From assembly GCA_937916355.1 (NCBI GenBank), contig CALFTM010000061.1:19905-83904 (forward strand): 64,000 bases of DNA, written 5' to 3'. Each line of letters begins with the position of its first letter. Within the stretch, counting starts at the first letter, position 1. Source of the stretch: an uncultured Bacteroidales bacterium (lineage in GTDB: Bacteria > Bacteroidota > Bacteroidia > Bacteroidales > Paludibacteraceae). A program made the translations under genes and the position numbers. This document shows, piece after piece, positions 10,035 to 19,611 of this stretch. Under the pieces are notes generated by a model. That model was not told the origin of the DNA. It did no database searches and saw only the letters and a list, made by a program, of their open reading frames with translations.

Positions 10035-11675
10035 TTATTTTCTTCGATTTCTTTCTTTTTTTATCCTTTTCTTTTTTTTCTTTTTGCTTTTTTTATCCTT
10101 TTCGACCTCTTTTATTTCATCTTCATCGTCTATGGCCACAAGCGTTTCATGGATTTCATCCATTTTATAAAATGGACTATATTCTACAAATTGCGAAGGC
10201 TCGCTCTCTTTTCTGAAACGATTTACGGCTGTGACTGTAAAATTATAACGGCAATCTTTGGAAAAACGTGCCGAATCAATCCAATAGTTTGGTTCGGTCT
10301 GACAATTTACCAGAAAACGGACATCTTCAAAATCACACTCTGCTGTATCGGAGAAAGCATAAACAACATAGTAAGAGATGACATCCCCCTCCTCTGAAAT
10401 AACTGGATCCCATTTTAGGGTATCAGATTCGATGCGAACATTCAACGGAGAGAACGCCTCATCTCCTCTTCTCATTTCAGGAGGAAGCGCAAGATGAGCG
10501 AAATGGCTCTTCTTCAAAGAGTCGAGCAACCCCTGCGGGGTCTTAAGAAAATAGTGTGTACTATAAAAAAGGACACCCTCCACATTTATAGAACACTCCT
10601 TATTATAATTTAACTGACGCACCACCTCGTTCGGTTTCTTCCACGCAGCAGTCTTGTTCACTTCCAAACCTGAAGCATACAAACCAAAATACAAATTGCA
10701 GGTTGTAGGGATATGCTTACGCCACCACAACGACAACACCTCATAGTCTGCAACCTTCTTGCCTATCTCCCAATACAATTGAGGAGCAATATAATCAATC
10801 CACCCCTCTTTTGCCCATAAAAGGACATCGGCATAAAGGTGGTCATAGTTTGTCACGCCAGCCTGAGTTGCAGAACCGTCCGCATCCTTCGTTTTATTAC
10901 GCCAAACGCCAAACGGACTGATACCAAACTGCACCCAAGGTTTTTCTTCCTGTAACATTTCATGAATGCGACGGACTGTCTGGTTCACATTATCCCTTCT
11001 CCAGTCTGCCTTGTTTTTAAAGCCTTTCGGATTTTTCCTAAAAGTCTCCTCATCTGGGAAGTCCTTTCCTGCAACAGGGTAAGGATAGAAATAATCATCT
11101 AAATGAAGCGCATCCACGTCATAGCGACGCACCATATCTTTTAACACCATAATGAGGTGGTCTTCCGTCTCTTTCAGTCCGGGATCAAAATAGATTTTTT
11201 CTCCATACGAACGAAAAAGGTGAGGTTTCTTAAAATAAATATGTCCTTGCGCCAACTTCGCATCTGGTGTGTTAGTCACACGATAAGGGTTTATCCATGC
11301 GTGAACTTCCATACATCTCTTATGTGCCTCTTCTATGACAAACTGCAACGGATCGAAATGAATATCCGAAGGAGCTTTCCCCTGTTCACCTGTCAGCCAC
11401 TCAGACCATGGCTCAATTTCCGATTTGTACAATGCGTCAGAAGTCGGTCTACATTGGAATATCACAGCATTGATACCATTATTACGCAAAGAATCCAGAA
11501 GCAAAATCATCTCTTGCTTCTGGACTTCTGAATTACTATTCTTATTTGACGGCCAATCTATGTTCGCAACTGTTGCAATCCACGCCCCTCTCATCTCTCT
11601 CTTCGGAGAAGAATAGACTAAAACGGGACTAAGCAAACAAACAATCAATAAAAGAAACCGTCCACAAATCCTCAT
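10035..11675 (-). CDS. GHL10-type (glycosyl hydrolase-like 10) secreted protein with poly-lysine tail
   Basis: 546 residues with a signal peptide (LLLIVCLLSPVLVYS). The blocks MRGAWIATVANIDWPS, NAVIFQCRPTSDALY, EVHAWINPYRV, DALHLDDYFYPYP and DYIAPQLYWEIG define the GHL10 (PF02638) TIM-barrel family seen in YngK-like proteins, which are linked to cell-wall or polysaccharide turnover. A fibronectin-like module follows (about residues 415-500). The last roughly 30 residues are acidic and then almost entirely Lys/Arg (KDKKSKKKKKKRIKKERNRRK). That tail comes from a low-complexity purine tract (10035-10120) and is odd for an exported enzyme. The substrate is not clear from sequence. Confidence 0.85.
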   Translation of the reverse strand: MRICGRFLLLIVCLLSPVLVYSSPKREMRGAWIATVANIDWPSNKNSNSEVQKQEMILLLDSLRNNGINAVIFQCRPTSDALYKSEIEPWSEWLTGEQGKAPSDIHFDPLQFVIEEAHKRCMEVHAWINPYRVTNTPDAKLAQGHIYFKKPHLFRSYGEKIYFDPGLKETEDHLIMVLKDMVRRYDVDALHLDDYFYPYPVAGKDFPDEETFRKNPKGFKNKADWRRDNVNQTVRRIHEMLQEEKPWVQFGISPFGVWRNKTKDADGSATQAGVTNYDHLYADVLLWAKEGWIDYIAPQLYWEIGKKVADYEVLSLWWRKHIPTTCNLYFGLYASGLEVNKTAAWKKPNEVVRQLNYNKECSINVEGVLFYSTHYFLKTPQGLLDSLKKSHFAHLALPPEMRRGDEAFSPLNVRIESDTLKWDPVISEEGDVISYYVVYAFSDTAECDFEDVRFLVNCQTEPNYWIDSARFSKDCRYNFTVTAVNRFRKESEPSQFVEYSPFYKMDEIHETLVAIDDEDEIKEVEKDKKSKKKKKKRIKKERNRRK

Positions 11676-11714
11676 AAAAAACTTTTACCAAATATTAAAA
11701 AACTGAACCGAAAA

Positions 11715-12986
11715 TTATTTATAGGAATTCAACTTCTTAAATATGAATTTACCTGATGCAGTCAAATTATTATGATTGACTGGAGAGTTCTTTCCATCAT
11801 TCCACTTCAACGCCGCACACTCTCCACCTTCTGCGCTATAACTCCAGTTACACCAACTCACAACTTGTTTTGCATCATTTCCCCCATCAAAAATCTTCAT
11901 CCACTTTTCAGTAAGATCAGGACGGAAATGCGCCCAACCACTGGCATCAGTCGTACCAAACTCAGTAACGAAAATCGGTAACTCTTTCAAGATACAAGGA
12001 ATACCCTTTGCGGAATCACCCTTTGCCAACGGGGTCATGAAATCATATCCCACACAATCATAAGTAGTATCAATTGGAGTTCCATCATTATGAGAAGCCG
12101 CATAGAAATGGAAAGAGTACATCACATTATCATACAACTTACCATTCTCATCTTCTGGCTCCATACCAATCACGTCCTGAGGTCGCTGACACCAGTCTGG
12201 AGTTCCACAAATACAAACGACACCCTCATCCTTTGCTCTGATAATCTTCAACATATCCTCACAATAAGGCTTGATATGTCTTTGCCATGAAACTTGTCCT
12301 TTGCTTGAATTAGGTTCATTGCACAACTCATACAAAACATGCTTCTGATATTGGAATCTCTTCGCACAATATGTAAAGAAATCGGCAGCCAAATCAACTC
12401 CCGAACGAGGATGCTTTCGATAATACATACTTTGAGGATTTCCCGGATTCAAAACGTGCCAATCAATCAAAATGTACATACCATTTTCAGCACACCACTT
12501 CACAACATTCTCCAAGTGATGAGAGCGATGAGATGGATTATATGCATAACCTCCCTCCTCGTCTACATAAAAAGCGAGACGGAACACATTACAATTCCAC
12601 TCATGACGTAAAGATTTAATATTATCCTCCGTGATATTTGCAGCCCCCGGCCATTGCATTCCATGGGAACTCATTCCTCGCAACTGCACTGGGTTACCCT
12701 TCTCGTCGCACAAACGTCGAACACCATTTTCATCCTTCGCAACCTGTAGTTTACCCCACTTATCCACAGGAGAGCCCTTTGGATATTCATAAGGCATCAG
12801 AGCCTCCACCTCCTTCGTTTCTGGAGTGATTTTACCAAAAGGAGACTTCTTTACATTCTCTTTTTTTACCTGAGGCGTTGCATTTACTTTTTGCGTGGTC
12901 TCACTTTTCGAGCAACCACATAACAACAACAAAGCCAAACATGCCCATACGCATTTTTTAACCATATTACGTTCTGTATTCCTCAT
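11715..12986 (-). CDS. GH5 family endoglucanase-like lipoprotein
   Basis: 423 residues. A lipoprotein signal (LALLLLCGCSKSETT, Cys at the lipobox) anchors it to a membrane. The catalytic domain starts at VDKWGKLQVA and LRGMSSHGMQWPG, a pattern I associate with GH5 subfamily 2 cellulases. YILIDWHVLNPG carries the conserved His. The acid/base Glu is in YELCNEPNSSKG and the nucleophile Glu in PIFVTEFGTTDASG. It probably hydrolyses beta-1,4-glucan or a related glycan at the cell surface. An alternative start at 12965 would shorten the n-region only. It is transcribed in the same direction as the GHL10 gene, 39 bases apart, so the two may be co-expressed. Confidence 0.9.
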   Translation of the reverse strand: MRNTERNMVKKCVWACLALLLLCGCSKSETTQKVNATPQVKKENVKKSPFGKITPETKEVEALMPYEYPKGSPVDKWGKLQVAKDENGVRRLCDEKGNPVQLRGMSSHGMQWPGAANITEDNIKSLRHEWNCNVFRLAFYVDEEGGYAYNPSHRSHHLENVVKWCAENGMYILIDWHVLNPGNPQSMYYRKHPRSGVDLAADFFTYCAKRFQYQKHVLYELCNEPNSSKGQVSWQRHIKPYCEDMLKIIRAKDEGVVCICGTPDWCQRPQDVIGMEPEDENGKLYDNVMYSFHFYAASHNDGTPIDTTYDCVGYDFMTPLAKGDSAKGIPCILKELPIFVTEFGTTDASGWAHFRPDLTEKWMKIFDGGNDAKQVVSWCNWSYSAEGGECAALKWNDGKNSPVNHNNLTASGKFIFKKLNSYK

Positions 12987-13028
12987 ACTTTAACTATCTT
13001 TAACGTTCTCTATTATTCTATGTTTTCA

Positions 13029-13036
13029 CAAAAGTA
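13029..13036 (-). promoter_or_regulatory. Promoter -7 box upstream of GH5 gene
   Basis: Minus strand TACTTTTG matches TAnnTTTG, 43 bases before the GH5 ATG. Confidence 0.6.
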
Positions 13037-13112
13037 CAATATAAATCTGATAACGACAAAATTATTTATGAACAATAAAAGAGCAATTTTAAAAAAATCA
13101 GTTCCGGAACTC

Positions 13113-13556
13113 TTAAACGATTTTAACTTTTGCAATAATTTTCTTTGTTTTTCCGACACCAATGATAGGTGCATGTGCATCCCATGGAAAAAGTATAGCA
13201 AAACTGTTCTTTGGCAAACAAAATGTAAACTCAAAATCATCTTCAAAAAACGCAATGTCATTCGCCCAATCTTCTCTTAACATTTTTTTACACTCTTTTC
13301 TTGAACGATAACCGATGCATTCTGAGTTGCCAACGGCAATTTGAATATCAATATATTGATTATGAACTTCCAAATGGGCATCTTCCGCATTCCTCAAATC
13401 TACTTCATCAATTTTCAGATAGGCATTATCATCTAAAACTATCGTCGATGGTTTCAAATCATTGAAATCGAGCTGAAGAATATAACGGAACACCTTTTCA
13501 AAATTTTCATGCAAAGAGGCATATTTCATCAAATTGTCTAAAGTATCTAACACCAT
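13113..13556 (-). CDS. YhcH/YjgK/YiaL family protein
   Basis: 147 residues. The blocks LEVHNQYIDIQIAVGNSE, DDFEFTFCLPKNSFAILFPWDAHAP and the C-terminal KKIIAKVKI are those of the YhcH/YjgK/YiaL family (DUF386), single-domain cupin-like proteins. In characterised members they accompany sialic acid, anomeric sugar or ulosonate metabolism and are often annotated as a beta-galactosidase beta subunit. The His and Glu residues of the cupin metal site are visible in AHLEVHNQYID and DAHAP. It lies between maeB and the GH5 gene with no sugar operon partner, so the substrate cannot be named. Confidence 0.85.
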   Translation of the reverse strand: MVLDTLDNLMKYASLHENFEKVFRYILQLDFNDLKPSTIVLDDNAYLKIDEVDLRNAEDAHLEVHNQYIDIQIAVGNSECIGYRSRKECKKMLREDWANDIAFFEDDFEFTFCLPKNSFAILFPWDAHAPIIGVGKTKKIIAKVKIV

Positions 13557-13585
13557 AACAAAAAAAATTTAGGAACAAAAACAGA

Positions 13586-13617
13586 AAGAGAGAACGTAAT
13601 AATTCACGTCCTCTCTT
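13586..13617 (-). terminator. Terminator after maeB
   Basis: 12-bp stem AAGAGAGGACGT / ACGTTCTCTCTT (one G-U pair) on the minus strand, followed by TCTGTTTTTG. Confidence 0.7.
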
Positions 13618-13635
13618 ACTTTATTGAAATAAAAA

Positions 13636-15909
13636 CTACTTACTATTCAACTGCGCATCAATAACCGCAATAACAGTCATGTTCACAATATCACGCACAG
13701 AAGCTTCCACATCCAAAACATGCACTGGCTTCTTTAGACCCATTTGAACAGGTCCAACGCTTTCTGCCATACCCATGCTCATCAACATACGATAAGCGAT
13801 ATTTGCAGAGTTCAAGCAAGGGAACACCATAGTATTGACATCCAAGCCGTCAATTTTACTGAATGGGAACTTCTCATGGCGAAGTTTCTTATCCAATGCA
13901 AAATTAACCTGCATCTCGCCATCTACCAACATGTCTGGATGATTCTTATGCAAAATCTCAACTGCATCGTTAACGATACAAGGATTACCGATAGAATCTG
14001 CACCGAAGTTAGAGTATGACAACATTGCCATTACAGGCTTCTCGTTGAACAACTTAACAGACTGGTTGGTCAACAATGCAATATCAGCCAACTGCTCTGC
14101 ATTTGGTGAGTCGTTCACCAAAGTGTCTGCCATGAAGAACACACCTTTAGAAGTATTCAAGATGTTAAGGGCTGCGATATTCTTCACACCATCACGAGTA
14201 CCGATAATATCCAAAGCAGGCTTGATCGCATCCATATACTTAGTATATGAACCTGTAATCATCGCATCAGCCTCACCCAACTCAACCATCATCGCACCAA
14301 AATAGTTGCGGTCGTACATCTTCTCATTTGCCTCCAAATAAGAGTATCCTTTGCGAGCCAATTTTTCTGAAACGTACTTAGCGTAACGAACACGGCGAGC
14401 CTCCTCACGATCATGGCGAAGGTTGATGATTTCGATACCTTCGATATCAATGTTATTTTCTGCAGCAATTTTAGAGATTCTCTCCTCATTACCCAACAAG
14501 ATAGGAATACAAACACCCTCTTTCTTAGTTTGAGAAGCAGCCTGCAAAGTATTGGCATTGTTAGCCTCAGTGAAGACAACTCTCTTAGGATTAGCTTTAG
14601 CAGCCTCGGTCAAATTACCAATCAACTTGTTATCCAATCCCATACGAGCACGCAACTCTGCCTTATAATCATTCCAGTTTTCGATGCTTTTACGAGCCAC
14701 ACCAGAATCCATCGCAGCCTTAGCAACTGCAGGCGCAACGGTTTCGAGCAAACGTGGGTCGAACGCAGTAGGGATGATATAATCAGGACCGAATTTCATA
14801 TTTTTGTTGTTGTAAGCGATGGCCACCGCCTCTGGCACTGGTTGTTTTGCCAAATCTGCCAAAGCGTGAACAGCCGCCAACTTCATCTCCTCATTGATGG
14901 CAGTCGCATGAGTATCCAACGCACCACGGAAAATGTAAGGGAATCCCAACACATTATTGATCTGATTTGGATAATCCGAACGTCCTGTTCCGAAAATGAT
15001 GTCCGGACGAGCCTCATGAGCATCATCGAAAGAGATCTCTGGAGTAGGGTTAGCCAATGCGAACACGATTGGATCTTTCGCCATAGACTTAACCATATCC
15101 TTGCTCAAAACATTTCCTTTTGACAATCCCAAGAAAACGTCTGCTCCCTTAACAGCCTCTTCCAATGTCGTGATGTCTCGAGTCGTAGCAAAAGGTTTCT
15201 TACGATCATTCAAATCTGTACGCTTAACATTGATGACACCCTTAGAATCGCACATAACGATGTTCTCAAGTCTTGCACCCAAAGCCATATAAAGTTTTGT
15301 ACATGAATTAGCAGCGGCTCCTGCTCCATTCACGACAATTTTCACATCTTCGATCTTCTTTCCTACAAGCTGCAAAGCATTTACGAGTGCAGCAGATGAG
15401 ATAATGGCAGTTCCATGCTGGTCGTCGTGCATCAATGGAATATCCAATTCAGCCTTCAATCGATCCTCTATCTCAAAACATTCAGGAGCTTTGATGTCCT
15501 CCAAGTTGATACCTCCGAAAGTTGGAGCAATCGCCTTGACGGTCTGACAGAATTTGTCAATATCTTTTTCATCAACCTCGATGTCGAACACGTCAATATC
15601 TGCAAAAATTTTGAAAAGGAGTCCTTTTCCTTCCATAACTGGCTTTCCAGCCTGAGCACCGATATCTCCCAATCCAAGCACAGCAGTACCATTGGAAATC
15701 ACAGCCACCAAGTTTCCCTTAGCAGTGTAATCGTATGCTTTTTGTTCGTCTTTTTGAATTTCCAAACATGGCTCAGCCACACCCGGAGAATACGCCAATG
15801 CCAAATCTCTTTGGGTTGCTGTTGGTTTGGTTGGAACTACTTGTACCTTTCCCGGTCTACCTTCTGCGTGATACCTCAACGCATCTGATTGTTTTTTTTC
15901 GTCACTCAT
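13636..15909 (-). CDS. maeB: NADP-dependent malic enzyme, MaeB type with phosphotransacetylase-like C-terminus
   Basis: 757 residues. Residues about 1-410 are the malic enzyme: DLALAYSPGVAEPCLEI, FGGINLEDIKAPECF, MHDDQHGTAI and the Rossmann motif VVNGAGAAANSCTKL. Residues about 430-757 resemble phosphate acetyltransferase (KRVVFTEANNANTLQAA, ITGSYTKYMDAIKPAL), the usual regulatory domain of MaeB that senses acetyl-CoA. The enzyme decarboxylates malate oxidatively to pyruvate and CO2. It is monocistronic, with a -7 box at 15954-15961 and a terminator at 13586-13617. Confidence 0.95.
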   Translation of the reverse strand: MSDEKKQSDALRYHAEGRPGKVQVVPTKPTATQRDLALAYSPGVAEPCLEIQKDEQKAYDYTAKGNLVAVISNGTAVLGLGDIGAQAGKPVMEGKGLLFKIFADIDVFDIEVDEKDIDKFCQTVKAIAPTFGGINLEDIKAPECFEIEDRLKAELDIPLMHDDQHGTAIISSAALVNALQLVGKKIEDVKIVVNGAGAAANSCTKLYMALGARLENIVMCDSKGVINVKRTDLNDRKKPFATTRDITTLEEAVKGADVFLGLSKGNVLSKDMVKSMAKDPIVFALANPTPEISFDDAHEARPDIIFGTGRSDYPNQINNVLGFPYIFRGALDTHATAINEEMKLAAVHALADLAKQPVPEAVAIAYNNKNMKFGPDYIIPTAFDPRLLETVAPAVAKAAMDSGVARKSIENWNDYKAELRARMGLDNKLIGNLTEAAKANPKRVVFTEANNANTLQAASQTKKEGVCIPILLGNEERISKIAAENNIDIEGIEIINLRHDREEARRVRYAKYVSEKLARKGYSYLEANEKMYDRNYFGAMMVELGEADAMITGSYTKYMDAIKPALDIIGTRDGVKNIAALNILNTSKGVFFMADTLVNDSPNAEQLADIALLTNQSVKLFNEKPVMAMLSYSNFGADSIGNPCIVNDAVEILHKNHPDMLVDGEMQVNFALDKKLRHEKFPFSKIDGLDVNTMVFPCLNSANIAYRMLMSMGMAESVGPVQMGLKKPVHVLDVEASVRDIVNMTVIAVIDAQLNSK

Positions 15910-15953
15910 AAACTCTCTGTTTTTTTATGTTCTTCAACATACAATTTTCGATG

Positions 15954-15961
15954 CAAAGATA
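15954..15961 (-). promoter_or_regulatory. Promoter -7 box for maeB
   Basis: Minus strand TATCTTTG, 45 bases before the maeB ATG; matches TAnnTTTG. Confidence 0.6.
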
Positions 15962-16021
15962 AAACTTTTTTACAAGATACCAAACTAAACTGGTGAATAT
16001 AAGAGACAAAAAGACAAAAAA

Positions 16022-16058
16022 AAGGGAGATTTTCTTACACACAAAAAAAATCTCCCTT
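16022..16058 (-). terminator. Terminator after purM
   Basis: Minus strand AAGGGAGATTTT / AAAATCTCCCTT, a perfect 12-bp stem with a 13-base loop, followed by a run of T. Confidence 0.85.
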
Positions 16059-16125
16059 AAAACGATTGACAAATTGACAATTTAACGACTATTTCTTCTT
16101 ATCCCTAATCACCTTTTTTATATGA

Positions 16126-17292
16126 TTAATATTCAAATCTTCCAAACTCGCTCTCTATCACCAATTCAGTCTTGTCAGATTTCTCCACGAACCCTACAAC
16201 TTGTGCATCAATTCCAAATGACTTTGAAATCTCAATCACCTTCTCTGCGTCTTCTTTAGGTAAATATATTTCAAAACGATGTCCCATGTTAAAGACTTTG
16301 TACATCTCTGACCAATCCGTACCAGACTGCTCTTGGATGGTCTTAAACAATGGAGGAACTGGGAAAAGATTGTTTTTCGTCACTTTTACATTTTCCACAA
16401 AGTGCAACACTTTTGTTTGTGCGCCACCTGAGCAATGCACCATTCCGTGAATCTTCGGACGAAGTTCATCTAATATCTTTTTAATGACCGGAGCATAGGT
16501 TCTGGTTGGCGAAAGCACCATCTTACCAGCATTGACTGGACAATCTGCCACTGCATCGGTAAGCTTCAAACCTCCAGAATAGACCAACTCGTTTGGCACT
16601 GCCGCATCGTAACTCTCAGGGTACTTCTCCGCCAAATATTTTGAGAAGACATCATGACGTGCAGAGGTAAGTCCGTTACTTCCCATACCTCCATTATACT
16701 CTTTTTCGTAGGTTGCTTGCCCGTAAGAGGCCAAACCAACAATCACATCACCAGCCTGAATATTGGCGTTATCAATCACATCTGAGCGTTTCATTCGGCA
16801 AGTGACAGTACTATCAACGATGATGGTACGAACTAAATCACCCACATCGGCAGTTTCTCCTCCTGTCGCATAGACCCCAACACCCATCTCACGCAACTCG
16901 GAAAGTAATTCGTCAGTCCCATTGATAATGGCAGAAATCACCTCTCCGGGAACCAACAACTTATTTCTTCCTATGGTAGAAGAGACCAATATATTGTCAG
17001 TCGCACCCACACACAAAAGGTCGTCAATGTTCATAATCAACGCATCTTGCGCAATTCCTTTCCATACTGATAAATCTCCAGTCTCTTTCCAATAAAGATA
17101 TGCCAAAGAAGACTTCGTCCCTGCTCCATCTGCATGCATGATGTTACAATATTCAGGATCTCCTCCTAAAATGTCTGGAATAATTTTACAAAATGCCTTA
17201 GGGAATATTCCTTTATCAATATTCTTGATCGCATTATGGACATCTTCCTTGCTGGCTGACACGCCTCTAAGATTGTAACGTTGATCGCTCAT
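16126..17292 (-). CDS. purM: Phosphoribosylformylglycinamidine cyclo-ligase (AIR synthase), Bacteroidetes type
   Basis: 388 residues, somewhat longer than the E. coli enzyme (345), as usual for the Bacteroidetes form. The blocks YNLRGVSASKEDVHNAI, HADGAGTKSSLAYL, DALIMNIDDLLCVGA, VYATGGETADVGD and GMVHCSGGAQTKVLHF are the AIR-synthase core and its glycine-rich ATP and substrate loops. It closes the imidazole ring in purine biosynthesis (FGAM to AIR, ATP-dependent). It is followed by a strong terminator. It lies 43 bases downstream of the wzc-like gene, so read-through from that gene is possible, but a functional link is unlikely. Confidence 0.92.
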   Translation of the reverse strand: MSDQRYNLRGVSASKEDVHNAIKNIDKGIFPKAFCKIIPDILGGDPEYCNIMHADGAGTKSSLAYLYWKETGDLSVWKGIAQDALIMNIDDLLCVGATDNILVSSTIGRNKLLVPGEVISAIINGTDELLSELREMGVGVYATGGETADVGDLVRTIIVDSTVTCRMKRSDVIDNANIQAGDVIVGLASYGQATYEKEYNGGMGSNGLTSARHDVFSKYLAEKYPESYDAAVPNELVYSGGLKLTDAVADCPVNAGKMVLSPTRTYAPVIKKILDELRPKIHGMVHCSGGAQTKVLHFVENVKVTKNNLFPVPPLFKTIQEQSGTDWSEMYKVFNMGHRFEIYLPKEDAEKVIEISKSFGIDAQVVGFVEKSDKTELVIESEFGRFEY

Positions 17293-17335
17293 GATTCTAT
17301 TTTTTTATTCTGAAAAAAGAAATATTGTTTACTAC

Positions 17336-19585
17336 TTAACTATTCACGACGATGGAGATATTTTTCAATTCTCCCTTGTCGACGCATTTGTCAATCTCCT
17401 TCAAATCTTTCTTCAACGATTTTTTTATTTGAAAGACGTAAAGCGTTTGATCTGAAATCTTATTTAAGACAAAAGCATCGGAAGCTTCGGCTATCGGACG
17501 AGAGTCAAACATGACAAAATCATATTTCCCCCTCAACTTTTTTACTATTTGCGCAAACTGGTCTGAAGAGATGAAATCCCCCCATCTTGCATCATCCCAA
17601 TCTACCGGCAAGAGAGAGACCCCCTCGTCTTGGGTATCTATTATTGCCTTAGAGAGGTTCTCAAAAGAGTTCATATTTTCTAAAGGGGTTTTCTTTTCTG
17701 ACTTTGGAAAGTCCGCGCCAATTATTAGCGTAGATTTTCCTATCGCCGCCATTGCCTTTGCTGTAGATTGTGCAGTATGGGTAGAACCCTCTCCGGGACG
17801 ATAGCTGACAAACGAAATCACTTTTCCTCCTTCTTTCTGTTCCTCTTCTTCTTGCATCATCGAAAGTAAATTGGCACGCAGACGACGAATCGCCTCTTCT
17901 GTTTGCCTTCCTCCACCTTTTAGGGTCGGGATAACAGACAAGAGAGGTTGTTGTGTCGCCTCAATCCGTTCATATTCCTCCACACTCTCGATGGTCTTCG
18001 TTCTCGCTTTTTTTGTGAATAAGAGGGAAGCCGACAAAATACCGGCAAAAAAGAAACACACTGTGAATATCAGCACAGCCTTTGGTTCAACTGGTGCTGC
18101 AGATGCGTGACACTCCTCCACCACCTTCGCCTTGTTGACGGTCGCCGCCAAAGCCAAAGCGTTCTCTTCTCTTTTCCGCAACAGTAGAATGAACAATTCT
18201 TGTTGGATATGACGTTGACGTTCAATCACAATCGACATTCTCTCCTGTGTCGGTATATTATAGACGAGACTGCGGTACTTATCATACTGCTTGCGCAAAT
18301 CTTGTTGCGTGATTTGTAAACCATTTTCAACAGACTCCAATAATAATTTGATATTATCATACAGAGCCTCCATCTGGGTGGTCAACGACGAGACAACAGG
18401 ATTGGTCTCTGAGGTTGAGCTCATCAAGCGATTTCGGGACAACAGTATCTCATTATACTTGTTAATCTGTGTAACCAGTCCTTGGTCACTCAAACCAACG
18501 TTAGAAGGTATCACCACCCCTTTTTTTGTATCATCCATCAAATACTCCTTCAGGTAACGCACCAAATTCAACTGCGTCTCGTTTTCAGCTCGCTGATGTT
18601 CATACTCCGCACTTTGTTGGAAAAACATCTCCGCATTGGCACTCAAATCGGTCAAACCCTCCTTTTTCTTGTATCGCTCAAGACTCTTCTCGGTCGCCCC
18701 CAACTCCTTGGAGAGCATCTCCAAACGTTGAGCAATAAACTCTTCCGTCTTTTTTGAGACCTCATTTTTCTCATCCATAGCAGACTTGTTGTAAAGTTCC
18801 ACTAAGTTATTAAGGAATTTTGTGCCTCGTTCTATGCTGGTCGTCTTCAACGATAGTTTTAAGATAGAGGAGTTGCGGCGCATTGGCTGAACAATCAAAT
18901 TCCGCTGATAAACCTTTGTCAAAGAAGCGGTCGGAGCAATTGCGACCTCATATTCTGAGAACTCTTTCAATTTTTCAAAATCTGCACAAACCAACTCCAA
19001 CGGACCTTCCGGTGTGATAATCTCTATAGGGAAAGAGGACTTCTTCGCTTCAAACATGACAGTATCGTCATTCAGCACCTGCAAATCTACCAGTCCCTCT
19101 TCATCCACTTCCAACTCGACCAAATAAGTAGAGTGTTGTTTGTCGTAATCAAACAAAGAATCGACCATGACAATCGGGGAATTTCCATACAGATCGGTTG
19201 ATTTGAAAAAAGACTTCCCCTTATAGGAAAGATTGATCTGACTCGCTGCCACAACTTTTTTTATCAATGACAAAGAGGAGATGACATCCAGCTCATTATC
19301 AGTACTCACATCGTCCAAAGTACTGATTTCATCAAAAACGAACATTTCGGAAAGAATGTTACCCCCTTTTTTCAAGTCCTTCACCATGATGGAGGTGGAG
19401 ACGTGATAGACGGGCATCTTGCAAAGGATATAAATACCCCCTAACAAAAAAGTGATGGCAAAAATCGAAACAACAAGCTTCCAATTTTTTGCAATATATG
19501 ATAGGACAAGCTTCAGACCATCCAACCAATCGTCCTCTTCCTCGACTCTTGTCCTTTTTACTCCTTTATCCATTTCTTGTCTCAT
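17336..19585 (-). CDS. Wzc/GumC-like polysaccharide co-polymerase with degenerate BY-kinase domain
   Basis: 749 residues. Topology is that of a chain-length determinant. There is a transmembrane segment near residues 37-57 (LVVSIFAITFLLGGIYILC), a long periplasmic part rich in coiled coil (ITQQDLRKQYDKYR region), a proline-containing stretch and a second membrane segment near 500-520 (VLIFTVCFFFAGILSASLLF). A cytoplasmic kinase-like domain runs from about 586. In a working bacterial tyrosine kinase the P-loop reads PGEGKST. Here it reads PGEGSTHTA, with no lysine. The Walker A' motif is LIIGAD instead of LIIDAD, and the C-terminal tail has no tyrosine cluster. It is therefore probably a pseudokinase that still organises export with the Wza-like protein just upstream. 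Confidence 0.88.
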   Translation of the reverse strand: MRQEMDKGVKRTRVEEEDDWLDGLKLVLSYIAKNWKLVVSIFAITFLLGGIYILCKMPVYHVSTSIMVKDLKKGGNILSEMFVFDEISTLDDVSTDNELDVISSLSLIKKVVAASQINLSYKGKSFFKSTDLYGNSPIVMVDSLFDYDKQHSTYLVELEVDEEGLVDLQVLNDDTVMFEAKKSSFPIEIITPEGPLELVCADFEKLKEFSEYEVAIAPTASLTKVYQRNLIVQPMRRNSSILKLSLKTTSIERGTKFLNNLVELYNKSAMDEKNEVSKKTEEFIAQRLEMLSKELGATEKSLERYKKKEGLTDLSANAEMFFQQSAEYEHQRAENETQLNLVRYLKEYLMDDTKKGVVIPSNVGLSDQGLVTQINKYNEILLSRNRLMSSTSETNPVVSSLTTQMEALYDNIKLLLESVENGLQITQQDLRKQYDKYRSLVYNIPTQERMSIVIERQRHIQQELFILLLRKREENALALAATVNKAKVVEECHASAAPVEPKAVLIFTVCFFFAGILSASLLFTKKARTKTIESVEEYERIEATQQPLLSVIPTLKGGGRQTEEAIRRLRANLLSMMQEEEEQKEGGKVISFVSYRPGEGSTHTAQSTAKAMAAIGKSTLIIGADFPKSEKKTPLENMNSFENLSKAIIDTQDEGVSLLPVDWDDARWGDFISSDQFAQIVKKLRGKYDFVMFDSRPIAEASDAFVLNKISDQTLYVFQIKKSLKKDLKEIDKCVDKGELKNISIVVNS

Positions 19586-19611
19586 GTTCTTTTCTATAAC
19601 TTTTCCTCTGC

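Noticed and set aside
13636..15909. Malic enzyme fused to a phosphotransacetylase-like domain
   Set aside because: This is the normal architecture of MaeB, not a new fusion.
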